DNA of 64,000 bases, taken from contig JBIOXV010000088.1 of the NCBI GenBank assembly GCA_044869805.1, positions 1-64,000 on the forward strand, given 5' to 3'. Origin of the DNA: CAWDVR01 sp044869805. Lineage in GTDB: Bacteria; Acidobacteriota; Thermoanaerobaculia; Multivoradales; SZUA-115. The notes under the pieces are model-generated. The model searched no databases, had not been told where the DNA came from, and saw only the letters and a program-made list of their open reading frames with translations. The translations under genes and the position numbers were made by a program. Below, in pieces: positions 10,611 to 18,041 of the stretch (positions are counted from its first letter, which is position 1; every line of letters begins with the position of its first letter).

Positions 10611-11975
10611 ATGAGCGAGAAGCACCTGGACCAGGACACCCTGGTCGCGCTGGCCGAGCAGCACGGCAGCGACCTCCTGCTCGCCGCCGCGAGCGACCAC
10701 CTGTGGAACTGTGCGGTGTGCCGCGACCGGCTGGTCCGTCTGGCGCCCGACGGTCCGGGCGCCCTCAAGCGCGTGCTCACGGGTGAAGCGAGTACCCAGA
10801 GCTCGGTCGCCTATCGACCTCTGTTCGCGCGACTGCAGGCCAACCTTCGTCGGCAGGTGAGCGAGGTCGGCGACGAGATCGAGGCTGCGAAGGGCGTGCT
10901 GGAACAGCTCCTGGCCCAGGAGCCCGGCCAGCAGATCCTCTCGATCCGCACCGATGAGGCCTACCGCTCCCGGTTCCTGGCCCAGCTCCTCCTGGACCGC
11001 TGCCGTCAGCGGTGGGTGGCTTCGCCGGCGGAGGCGGAGCTGTATGCCGATCTCGCGCTCGAGGTGATCGAACAGCTCGAAGGCGCCGGCGCTCCGCGGG
11101 CCGCGGTCAACGATCTGCGGGCCCTACGCTGGATCTACCTGGGGAACGTGCGCCGCATCCAGTCCGACTTCCGTTGCTCGGAAGACGCTTTCACCTTGGC
11201 GGAGTCGTTCCTCGAGCTGGGTTCGAGCGATCCCCTGGTGCGGGCCGAGCTCTTCGACCTCAAAGCTTCGCTGCGCCGCGACCAGGCGCGCCTCGACGAG
11301 TCGCGGGGGCTGCTGAACCGGGCGCGGGCCATCTACCATCGCCTCGGTGACGAGCACCGCGTGGGGCGCGTGATGATCAAGAAAGCGACCCTCGCCAGCG
11401 AGGCCGGCGACCCCGACCAGGCGATCGAGCTGCTGCAACGGGCCAACCTGCTGATCGACACCGATCGTGAGCCCAGGCTTCGCTACATCGTCTTCAACGA
11501 GCTGGTCCTCTACCTCCGCCAGGCCGGGCGCCCCCAGGAGGCGGTCGCGCTCCTCCCCCAGGCGCGCGACGCCGCCGAGCGCTTCGGTGCTCCTCTCGAC
11601 CGCCTGCGCCTGGCGTGGGGCGAGGGGCTGCTCGCCGTCGACCTCGGGAACCTCGACGAGGCCGAGCGCACGCTCGTCGAGGTGCGGCGCGGTTTCATCG
11701 AGAGAGAGATCGGCTACGACGCCGCTCTGGTTTCGCTCGATCTCGCGCACCTCTACCTCTCCCAGGGCCGCACCGCCGAAACCTGCGCCCTGGCCGCCGA
11801 GATGCTGCCCATCTTCCAGTCGCGCGACATCGACCGCGAGGCCCTGGCGGCCCTGATGGTCTTCTACCGTGCGGCCGAGCTCGACAAGGTGACCATGACG
11901 ATGGTCGACGAGGTCGCGGCCTGCGTGAAGCGGTCGCGGCCGGCGCCCTCGCTGCGGGCAGAACGGCCGTCGTAG
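10611..11975 (+). CDS. TPR protein with N-terminal HxxxCxxC (anti-sigma-like zinc) motif
   Basis: The 454-residue protein starts after GGGAGG (spacing 8). Near residue 30 it has HLWNCAVC, the His-x3-Cys-x2-Cys pattern of zinc-binding anti-sigma domains. Residues 90-440 are helical TPR-like repeats, such as FRCSEDAFTLAESFLELG, LLNRARAIYHRLGDEHR, DPDQAIELLQRANLLI and NLDEAERTLVEVRRGF. There is no signal peptide or membrane segment, so it acts in the cytoplasm. ZAS-like motifs bind zinc and often sigma factors; TPRs bind peptides or proteins. No DNA-binding domain is present. It lies behind the small secreted protein at 10200. The TAG stop sits within a GTAG-footed REP-like palindrome, so that repeat may have set the present C-terminus. 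Function unknown; a sensory or scaffold role is likely. Confidence 0.8.
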   Translation: MSEKHLDQDTLVALAEQHGSDLLLAAASDHLWNCAVCRDRLVRLAPDGPGALKRVLTGEASTQSSVAYRPLFARLQANLRRQVSEVGDEIEAAKGVLEQLLAQEPGQQILSIRTDEAYRSRFLAQLLLDRCRQRWVASPAEAELYADLALEVIEQLEGAGAPRAAVNDLRALRWIYLGNVRRIQSDFRCSEDAFTLAESFLELGSSDPLVRAELFDLKASLRRDQARLDESRGLLNRARAIYHRLGDEHRVGRVMIKKATLASEAGDPDQAIELLQRANLLIDTDREPRLRYIVFNELVLYLRQAGRPQEAVALLPQARDAAERFGAPLDRLRLAWGEGLLAVDLGNLDEAERTLVEVRRGFIEREIGYDAALVSLDLAHLYLSQGRTAETCALAAEMLPIFQSRDIDREALAALMVFYRAAELDKVTMTMVDEVAACVKRSRPAPSLRAERPS

Positions 11976-12027
11976 GGGCAGGCCGCGGGCCTGCTCTCCG
12001 GAAGGGCGGCCACGAGGGCCGCCGCTA
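11972..12027 (+). repeat. GTAG-footed REP-like palindrome overlapping a stop codon
   Basis: GTAGGGGCAGGCCGCGGGCCTGC forms one hairpin, and GGGCGGCC-ACGA-GGGCCGCC followed by CTA forms a second. GTAG at the foot of a hairpin is the hallmark of REP sequences used by RAYT transposases. The TPR gene's TAG is part of the GTAG foot. Related copies occur at 24772-24870 and 29644-29699. Confidence 0.65.
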
Positions 12028-12090
12028 GAAGTCAATCTCGTTTCCGATACCAGGGCCGGGCCTCGGGCCAGCCCTCGGCCTCGACGGGCC

Positions 12091-12096
12091 TATACT
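12091..12096 (+). promoter_or_regulatory. candidate -10 box, helicase gene (leaderless)
   Basis: TATACT ends 9 bases before the ATG at 12106. There is no Shine-Dalgarno sequence between them, so the transcript may start at or next to the start codon. No convincing -35 box is seen. Confidence 0.4.
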
Positions 12097-12105
12097 TACG
12101 CCTCA

Positions 12106-14538
12106 ATGGCGCCCCGCTTCGACTTCGATGCGCTGAGCCTCGAGCTTTCCGTCGCCGATCTCCTCGAGCAGCGGCTGCTCGCCAGCCTGGGCTTCGCCAA
12201 CCGCGGCGGCTACGAGCGGATGTGGCTGGGGCAGGCGATCCACAGCCGCTACCAGGAGCAGGCGCTGGCGGAGGACCCCACCTACCGCCGCGAGGTGTGC
12301 ATCGAGCACGCCTTCCAGCACCGCGGCTGGGAGGTGCGGGTGCGCGGCCGCATCGACGGCCTGCGCCGCGACCCCGACGGCACCACGGTGGTCGAGGAGA
12401 TCAAGTCGGTGCGCCGCGAGGGCGCGCTCTCGCCCGCGGTGCTCGAGATCTACCAGCAGCAGGCCGCGATCTACGCCTGGATGCTGGCCAAGAACGAAGG
12501 CCTGGCGGTGCGGCCCGAGCTGGTGCTGATCTCGATCGGCGGCTTCGAGGTCGAGCGCGTCGAGCTGCCGTTCGACCCAGAGGCCTTCGAGGCGGCGATC
12601 GCCAGGCGCCTCAACGCGCTGATCCGCGTCGCCGAGGCCGAGCGCATCGCGGTGCTGGCGCGGCGCGAGGCGGCGGAGACCCTGGCCTTCCCCTTCGCCG
12701 AGGTGCGCCCCGGACAGAGCGAGATCATGGGAGCGGTCGAGACCGCGCTCGCGCAACGCGACCACCTGCTGATCGAGGCCACCACCGGCATCGGCAAGAC
12801 GGTCGCCGCCCTGCTGCCGGCGCTGCGCTACTGCCTGGCCCACGACAAGCGCCTCTTCGTGCTCACCGCCAAGACCCTGCAGCAGGAGATGGCGGTGCAG
12901 GTGCTCTCGCTGCTCAACTCCGGCGGCGCCTTCCACTCCCTGCGCCTCAAGGCCAAGGCCAAGATGTGCGCCAACGGCGAGGTGCTGTGCCACGAGGAGT
13001 ACTGCCCCTACGCCCGCGACTACTACGCCAAGCTGGTGACTTCGGGGGTCGTTCGCCGGCTGCTCGACGAGCACCCGACGCTCGAGCCCGACGCCGTGTT
13101 TGCCGCCGCGAAGCAGGCGGAGGTGTGCCCGTTCGAGGTCAGCCTCGAGCTCTCGGGCCGCGTGCAGGTGACGGTCTGCGACTACAACTACGTCTTCGAT
13201 CCCTACGTGGCGCTGACCGACTTCGGTTCCGACGCCGACCTCTCGGACGTGGTGCTGGTGATCGACGAGATTCACAACCTGGTGGACCGCGGGCGAGGCT
13301 ACTGGAGCCCGGTGCTGTCGAGCCGCGTCGCGCGCCGCGCCGCCGAGGCGTTCGCCACCGGCACGCATCCGATGGAGCTGCGCATCGCGGCGCTCTGCGG
13401 CCAGCTCGCCGGGATCGTGGAGCGCGCCACCGACGAGGCGCTGGCCGAGCTCGGCGAGCTCGAGGACGCCGGCGCCCGGCCGGGCGAGGAGGCGGCGGTG
13501 GCGCCGCTGCCGGAGGAGGAGCTGTGGGCCCTGCGCCCGGGCTTCGACGCGGCGTTCGTCGACTACCTCGAGCACCGCCGCGAGACGCGGGGCTTCCGCG
13601 CCCAGGACCCTTTCGTCGACCTCTACTTCGAGCTGCTGCGGTTCCTGAACGGGCTGGTGGTCTCCGATCCCTCGTTCAGCCACGCGGTGGAGCGGGCCGC
13701 CGGCGACCGCCGGCTCAAGATCCTGTGCCGCGACCCCAGCCGCTTCCTGGGCGCGGTGCTGGCCCGCACCCACTCGACGATCGGCCTCTCGGCGACGCTG
13801 TCGCCGCCCGAGTTCTACCGCGACCTCTTGGGCTTCGAGCCGGCGCGCACCAGCGCGGTGTCGATCCCCAGCCCGTTCCCGGCCGCCAACCGCCGCATCG
13901 TCATCGACCCTTCGGTCGCCACCACCTTCCAAGAACGGCCGGCCTACTACGGCATCCTCGCCGAGCGGCTGGCCGAGTTCGCCGACTCGGTGCCGGGCAA
14001 CTGCCTGGCGCTGTTCCCGAGCTACGGCTTCCTGGCCGAGGTGGCGGCGCGCATGCCGCTCGCCACCAAGCGCCTGCTCATCCAGCAGCGGGCCGACGGC
14101 GACCGCGAGCGCGAGGAGATCCTGGCCCATCTGCGCCAGGGCCTGGCGGGAGACCTGTTGCTGCTGGCGGTGGCGGGCGGGGTGTTCGCCGAGGGCGTCG
14201 ACTACCCCGGCGACATGCTGCGCGCCGTGGCGGTGGTGGGCCCCTGCCTGCCGGCTCTCACCTTCGAGCAGCAACTGCTCCGCGAGTACTACGAGGAGCG
14301 CTTCGAGCGCGGCTTCGAGTACGCCTACGTGGTGCCCGGCATGACGCGCGTGGTGCAGGCCGCCGGCCGGCTCATCCGCTCGGCCGAGGACAGCGGGGTG
14401 ATCGCGCTCTTCGACCGCCGATTCCTGGTGCGGCCCTACCGCGATCACCTGCCCGCCGACTGGGTGCCGGCCGAGGGCCTGCGCACCGTGACCGGGCATC
14501 CGGCGCGGGCGGCGCAGGAGTTCTTCCGCCACCGCTGA
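12106..14538 (+). CDS. PD-(D/E)XK nuclease / XPD-DinG-type Fe-S helicase fusion
   Basis: The 810-residue protein joins two enzymes. Residues 1-200 look like a RecB/Cas4-type PD-(D/E)XK nuclease, with RGRIDGLRRD (Asp) and VVEEIKSV (Glu-x-Lys) near residues 80-100 and a QQAAIYAWML helix. Residues 205-810 are a superfamily 2 helicase of the XPD/Rad3/DinG group: RPGQSEIM, Walker A ATTGIGKT (near 225), VLVIDEIHN (near 385), SATLSPPEFY and QAAGRLIRS. Between Walker A and DEIH are four Cys (KMCANGE, VLCHEE, YCPY, AEVCPF; about 288-340), the expected Fe-S cluster ligands. Such helicases unwind 5'-3'; an attached nuclease suggests end processing in repair, recombination or defence. It stands alone, after a REP repeat and before a nested palindrome that begins at its stop codon. 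DinG with a different exonuclease domain is known, so the layout is related but distinct. Confidence 0.88.
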   Translation: MAPRFDFDALSLELSVADLLEQRLLASLGFANRGGYERMWLGQAIHSRYQEQALAEDPTYRREVCIEHAFQHRGWEVRVRGRIDGLRRDPDGTTVVEEIKSVRREGALSPAVLEIYQQQAAIYAWMLAKNEGLAVRPELVLISIGGFEVERVELPFDPEAFEAAIARRLNALIRVAEAERIAVLARREAAETLAFPFAEVRPGQSEIMGAVETALAQRDHLLIEATTGIGKTVAALLPALRYCLAHDKRLFVLTAKTLQQEMAVQVLSLLNSGGAFHSLRLKAKAKMCANGEVLCHEEYCPYARDYYAKLVTSGVVRRLLDEHPTLEPDAVFAAAKQAEVCPFEVSLELSGRVQVTVCDYNYVFDPYVALTDFGSDADLSDVVLVIDEIHNLVDRGRGYWSPVLSSRVARRAAEAFATGTHPMELRIAALCGQLAGIVERATDEALAELGELEDAGARPGEEAAVAPLPEEELWALRPGFDAAFVDYLEHRRETRGFRAQDPFVDLYFELLRFLNGLVVSDPSFSHAVERAAGDRRLKILCRDPSRFLGAVLARTHSTIGLSATLSPPEFYRDLLGFEPARTSAVSIPSPFPAANRRIVIDPSVATTFQERPAYYGILAERLAEFADSVPGNCLALFPSYGFLAEVAARMPLATKRLLIQQRADGDREREEILAHLRQGLAGDLLLLAVAGGVFAEGVDYPGDMLRAVAVVGPCLPALTFEQQLLREYYEERFERGFEYAYVVPGMTRVVQAAGRLIRSAEDSGVIALFDRRFLVRPYRDHLPADWVPAEGLRTVTGHPARAAQEFFRHR

Positions 14539-14662
14539 GATCGTCGCCAGGGGGGCATCTGCGTTGCCGCGGGTCCTCCCGGGGATCCTCACCTACTGGC
14601 GTGTAGGCTCCGGTCCCCGGGTCCTCCCGCTCCTAGCAGCTGCCTCCCCTGGCGACGATCTC
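14537..14662. repeat. nested palindromic element, copy A
   Basis: Outer arms 14537-14557 and 14641-14662 are complementary over 21 pairs with one bulged base. They enclose a 67-bp core (14568-14634) that matches copy B at 22641-22707 at 62 of 67 positions. The core itself folds: CCCGGGGA pairs with TCCCCGGG and CCTAC with GTAGG, flanked by two CGGG-TCCT-CCCG mini-hairpins. The element starts at the helicase stop codon. It could act as a terminator, a structured RNA or a non-autonomous mobile element. Confidence 0.75.
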
Positions 14663-14760
14663 TCCAGCATTGCCTTCCCGTCATTCTGGCCGGCCCGTGG
14701 CACGGTCGCGGTCGAAAATGTCGCCTAAACATGTAGTGGGGAGGCTGCGTATAGAAAGTC

Positions 14761-14835
14761 AGGAGATGACGCGACAGTCTCCTCGCGGAACAAACCTCCT
14801 CCTCCAACCCCCGCCCGTGGCGGGGGTCTTTTTTT
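14761..14835 (+). ncRNA. candidate small RNA with CCUCC-rich loop
   Basis: About 75 bases between the helicase and a convergent remnant form a compact sRNA-like unit: hairpin AGGAGA...TCTCCT (14761-14766 with 14778-14783), an unpaired AACAAACCTCCTCCTCC segment complementary to ribosome binding sites, and a strong terminator hairpin. TATAGA at 14750-14755 with TAAACA 18 bases upstream is a possible promoter. No open reading frame is evident. The match to sRNA design is by eye only. Confidence 0.45.
14807..14835 (+). terminator. strong Rho-independent terminator
   Basis: ACCCCCGCC-CGT-GGCGGGGGT is a perfect 9-bp GC-rich stem with a 3-base loop, followed by C and seven T. It reads on the plus strand and would end either the helicase transcript or a separate small RNA. 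It is the only such clear terminator I noticed in the window. Confidence 0.9.
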
Positions 14836-14847
14836 GTGCTGGGCTAC

Positions 14848-15048
14848 TCACGGGTTCTGCGCTGGTCCCTGGGGTCCCTGGTAGCGGCGATTCGGCTCGA
14901 GGATCATCCGATTCCCGGGATAGTCGAAGACCACGGTGAAGTATCGCAGGAGGCCACCGCCGATCTTCATTCCGCCCGTGGACCCGCTCACCTCCGCAAA
15001 GCGAAACCGCCCCAGCTCCAGCGGGTGGTCATCGGGTTCGACGCGCAT
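14848..15048 (-). pseudogene. C-terminal remnant of a retropepsin-like aspartyl protease
   Basis: The 66-codon frame ends with GGGLLRYFTVVFDYPGNRMILEPN, which resembles the closing strands of bacterial pepsin/retropepsin-like aspartyl proteases (family C-termini read like LRRFTVxFDYPxxRMxLEPN). The catalytic Asp-Thr/Ser-Gly motif is absent, and upstream on the same strand the frame is cut by the AraC gene at 15104. It is most likely the tail of a deleted gene. It faces the plus-strand terminator at 14807-14835. Confidence 0.6.
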
Positions 15049-15103
15049 ACTCGCGCCGGCCGGCGAGGGCCGTCTTGTGCCGGAGCAGCCGTTTGAGGCG
15101 AGG

Positions 15104-15940
15104 CTAGCGCGCTCGTGCGGCCTTGCGGTACTCGGCGGGGGTGAGGCCGGTCGAGCGCTTGAAGGTCTTGGTGAAGTGGCTCTGGTCGCAGAAGCCCGCG
15201 GCCAGAGCGATCTCCGCCAGCGAGGTGTCGGACGATGCCAGCCGACCGCTGGCGAGCTCGATGCGTAGCCGGCGCACGTAATCGCCTACGGTGCAGCCGT
15301 GCGCGCGCCGGAAGGTGCGCATCAGGTGGGTCGGATGCACGCCCGCGACCGCGGCGATCTCGTCCGCGCTGAAGGGTTCGGCGAAGCGAGCGTGGAGCAG
15401 GTCGCGCACCCGCCGCAGCCACGGCGGAGGTGCCGGCCCATCGCGCTCGATCGAGCGCCGGACGACGGCGGCGAGGATCTCCAGCACGAGGCCCTCGACG
15501 GCGAGCGCCGAGGCGTCGTCCCAGGCGGCGAGCTCCCGGCGCAGCCTGAGCATCAGCCAGCAAGGCTCGCCGCCCCGGAGCTCCGCCGGCTCCTCGAGCG
15601 CGGGCGCATGGGCCTGATCCAGCCAGCGCGGGGAAAGCTCGACGCTGACCACACGCCCCCGGGCCGTCTCGAACTGGTCCGTGTGAGTCTCGCCCTCGGG
15701 ATGGAAGACCACGATGGGAGCGACGCAGTGGCGAGTCCTGCTGCCATAGGTCTCCCAGTAGGAGCCCTGCACGGCGAAGCTCAGGAAGGCCTGCGCGTGG
15801 GCGTGACGCGGCAGCACCGCGTGCGGGACATAGACCGACTCGGTGACCGCGAAGCCGCCGAGCTGCCGGACGCTCTGCCTCTCGCCGAAGAAGTGCCCGG
15901 GAGCGAGCCGCCACTCCGGCTGCACGGCACCCGCCCTCAC
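15104..15940 (-). CDS. AraC-family transcriptional regulator
   Basis: The 278-residue protein has a cupin-like N-terminal half with His-rich VLPRHAHAQAFLSF and VVFHPEGETHTD, then a C-terminal double helix-turn-helix: PFSADEIAAVAGVHPTHLMR with YVRRLRIELA, and SLAEIALAAGFCDQSHFTKT with TGLTPAEYR. This is the AraC/XylS pattern. The GTG at 15940 overlaps the stop of the upstream lipoprotein as GTGA, so I chose it over the longer frame that runs through the lipoprotein gene; a GTG six codons later is an alternative. The cupin half probably binds a small effector. The target is unknown; tight coupling to the lipoprotein suggests joint expression. Confidence 0.88.
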   Translation of the reverse strand: MRAGAVQPEWRLAPGHFFGERQSVRQLGGFAVTESVYVPHAVLPRHAHAQAFLSFAVQGSYWETYGSRTRHCVAPIVVFHPEGETHTDQFETARGRVVSVELSPRWLDQAHAPALEEPAELRGGEPCWLMLRLRRELAAWDDASALAVEGLVLEILAAVVRRSIERDGPAPPPWLRRVRDLLHARFAEPFSADEIAAVAGVHPTHLMRTFRRAHGCTVGDYVRRLRIELASGRLASSDTSLAEIALAAGFCDQSHFTKTFKRSTGLTPAEYRKAARAR

Positions 15941-16515
15941 TCTTGGGACGGGATCACCGTCACCGACCCTGGGCGGCCGGCGGCGGGGGCGCGGCCTTCG
16001 AGGCGTTCGAGGGCGTTGACGCCGAGGACCCGCGCCGCCGCCGGCCGCCCGGCCGGGTCGCCCACGTCGAGGGTGACGATCACGTGGTACCGGCCCGAGC
16101 GCACGTGGAGCTGGCTGAGCCGGCCCCCGGACCACAGGGCCTCCTCTCCGGCGTCGGCCAGAGGCAACGGCTCGACGCCGGAGAGCCGGCGCAGCGCCTT
16201 GGTGGCGTGGCCATAAGCCTCGCGAGCCTCGGTCGGCGAGGGGTGGCGCCGGACCTCGAGGCTCACCAGCTTGTAGACGCCGTCGATCGCCGCACCGAAG
16301 CTGCACTTGGCGGCGAAGTCGCCCACCGAGCGGTCGAGCGGAGCGGCGACCGTGTCGAGCGGCATGCCGGCCGCGGTCTCGGCCTCGCGCTGCAGGATCA
16401 GATTGCAGGCCTCGATCGGCGGCCCCGCCGGCACGCGCTCGGGGGCCTCGCCTCCGCCACAGGCGGCGAGCGCCGCCAGCAAGCCGAGGGTGAGTGCAGG
16501 AAGCGAGTTCCGCAT
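15937..16515 (-). CDS. putative lipoprotein, unknown function
   Basis: The 192-residue protein begins MRNSLPALTLGLLAALAACGGG, a lipoprotein signal with the lipidated Cys at residue 19 and Gly-rich residues after it. A GGAG ribosome binding site lies six bases upstream. The mature part has two further Cys (IEACNLI and AKCSFGA), possibly a disulfide, and a central segment EAREAYGHATKALRRL. No family is recognised with confidence; the NLILQREAETAAG stretch loosely recalls DUF3558-type lipoproteins. It overlaps the AraC regulator by 4 bp (GTGA) and lies 19 bp after corA on the same strand, so the three may form one transcript. Confidence 0.75.
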   Translation of the reverse strand: MRNSLPALTLGLLAALAACGGGEAPERVPAGPPIEACNLILQREAETAAGMPLDTVAAPLDRSVGDFAAKCSFGAAIDGVYKLVSLEVRRHPSPTEAREAYGHATKALRRLSGVEPLPLADAGEEALWSGGRLSQLHVRSGRYHVIVTLDVGDPAGRPAAARVLGVNALERLEGRAPAAGRPGSVTVIPSQE

Positions 16516-16534
16516 GGGCTCTCCAGCCGGGCCT

Positions 16535-17494
16535 CTAGATCCAGCGCTTGCGCCGGAACCACAGCAGCATGCCGCCGGCGACCACCACCATGGTGCCGAG
16601 CACCGCCGGGTAGCCGCCCCGCGAGGCGAGCTCGGGCATGTGCTCGAAGTTCATGCCGTAGATGCCGGTGAGCACGGTCAGCGGCAGCAGCACGGCGGAG
16701 ATCACGGTCAGGAGCTTCATGATCTCGTTGGTGCGCTGGCCAACTACCGACATGTAGGTGTCGCGGGCGCTCGACAGCAGCTCGCGCATCACGTCCACCG
16801 ACTCGGTGAGGCGCACGATGTCGTCGTACACGTCGCGAAAGTACAGTGCCTCGAGGTCCGAGATTTCCTCGGCGCTGCCGGTTGCCAGATGGTTGAATAC
16901 CTGGCGGTGCGGCAGCATCACCCGGCGCACCGTGGAGAGCCGCAGCTTCAGCCGCTGGATGGCCACCAGGTGCTCCTGCTTCGGCTCTCTGAAGATCTCC
17001 TCCTCGAGTACCTCGATCTCGGAGCCGACCTCGTCGACCAGCGGCTGGTAGAGGGAGATCAGCTCGTCGTAGATCAGGTACAGCAGGTGCGGCAGGCCGC
17101 CGCGCGGCGCCCTGCCCACCTCTTTGAAACGCTCGCGCACCGCGTTGATGCTGCGCATCGGCGCGCGGTGGAAGGTGACCAGCCGCTCCTTGGTCAGGAA
17201 GGCGGCGAGCTTCAGGGTGTCGAGGCGGTCGCTCTGCTTGTTGAAGTTGACGCCACGCACGATGACGAAGAGGTGGTCGTCGTACTCCTCGAAGCGCGGC
17301 TGGTGCTGCAGCGTGAAGGTGTCCTCGATGGCCAGCGGATGGAACCCCATCGCGGTGATCAGCTCTTCGTTCTCGGGGGTGTGGCCCTGGACGTCGATCC
17401 ACACCTGGGCTCCCTCGGGCAGGGGGCCGTCGAGCAGCTCGCGGCCCCCGCACTGGAGCGAACTGTCGGGGAGGATGATCGTCGTCTGGATCAT
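16535..17494 (-). CDS. corA: CorA-family divalent metal ion transporter
   Basis: The 319-residue protein has the CorA plan: soluble N-terminal alpha/beta part with PLAIEDTFTLQHQPRFEEYDDHLFVI, long stalk helices rich in Glu/Lys, and two C-terminal membrane helices (residues about 260-282 and 295-312). The first helix ends in the selectivity motif YGMNFE, and the positive tail RRKRWI closes the protein. CorA forms a pentameric Mg(2+)/Co(2+) channel in the inner membrane. The length is typical. The start codon has no strong ribosome binding site. An 8-bp inverted repeat (17501-17530) separates it from the upstream operon. Confidence 0.95.
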   Translation of the reverse strand: MIQTTIILPDSSLQCGGRELLDGPLPEGAQVWIDVQGHTPENEELITAMGFHPLAIEDTFTLQHQPRFEEYDDHLFVIVRGVNFNKQSDRLDTLKLAAFLTKERLVTFHRAPMRSINAVRERFKEVGRAPRGGLPHLLYLIYDELISLYQPLVDEVGSEIEVLEEEIFREPKQEHLVAIQRLKLRLSTVRRVMLPHRQVFNHLATGSAEEISDLEALYFRDVYDDIVRLTESVDVMRELLSSARDTYMSVVGQRTNEIMKLLTVISAVLLPLTVLTGIYGMNFEHMPELASRGGYPAVLGTMVVVAGGMLLWFRRKRWI

Positions 17495-17500
17495 CGCGCG

Positions 17501-17530
17501 TCCGGTGACGGGCGCGAATCTATCACCGGA
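17501..17530. other. 8-bp inverted repeat between the ECF operon and corA
   Basis: TCCGGTGA and TCACCGGA are perfect complements around a 14-base loop. The stop codon of the upstream gene lies in the stem. There is no T-run, so this would be a weak or Rho-assisted terminator, or an RNA-stabilising hairpin. Confidence 0.4.
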
Positions 17531-18041
17531 CGCGAGGCCGGAGGCGGTTCCGAGGCCCGAGGCGGCCGGGCGCCTGCCCTTGGCCGACGAAGAAGCGCAG
17601 GCGCTCCAGGAAGCGCAGGTACTCGCGCTGCTCGCCGGGCTCGAGCATGCCGCGCACGTCGAGCACCAGGCCCGCGATGCCGCGCTCGAGCTCGGCGTAG
17701 GTCGCGGCGGCCTCGTCGATCAGGCGCTCGGTCTTGGCGCGGTCAGGCTCGGCGGCGGTGAGCTCGAGGCGCAGCTCGGTGCGCAGCCGCGCCAACCGCA
17801 GGCGCGGCTCGCGCGCCGCGTCGAGATACTGCTCGTGACGGTCGACGAAGGCGCGCCGCGTCTCGTCGTCGAGGTGGAGGCGGTCGGCGAAGCGCTCGAT
17901 GCCGGTGCGGACCGCGGCGAGCCCGCCGCGCTCGGGTGCCGGCGGAGGCGGCCGCAGCCGCTGGATCACCAGCGAGGAGAAGAGGCCGAGGTTGAGGCCC
18001 GCGGAGAGCAGCAAGGCGATCCACAGCCACCAGCGCCTCAT
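17523..18041 (-). CDS. membrane-anchored periplasmic heavy-metal/CpxP-like sensor protein
   Basis: The 172-residue protein has one N-terminal membrane helix (WWLWIALLLSAGLNLGLFSSLVI) and an all-helical periplasmic part with FADRLHLDDETRRAFVDRHEQYL and repeated Arg/Glu/Leu heptads. This resembles the Spy/CpxP/CnrX (heavy-metal resistance sensor) group, whose members sense metal or misfolded protein at the envelope. No Cys or clear His cluster is present, so metal binding is not shown. The start overlaps the stop of the anti-sigma gene as ATGA, and that gene overlaps the sigma gene the same way. Together they look like a CnrYXH-type module in the order sigma, anti-sigma, sensor. Confidence 0.7.
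   Translation of the reverse strand: MRRWWLWIALLLSAGLNLGLFSSLVIQRLRPPPPAPERGGLAAVRTGIERFADRLHLDDETRRAFVDRHEQYLDAAREPRLRLARLRTELRLELTAAEPDRAKTERLIDEAAATYAELERGIAGLVLDVRGMLEPGEQREYLRFLERLRFFVGQGQAPGRLGPRNRLRPRVR

Noticed and set aside
12103..14592. An 829-codon minus-strand frame over the helicase
   Set aside because: The helicase and nuclease motifs are on the plus strand; the other frame is a shadow.
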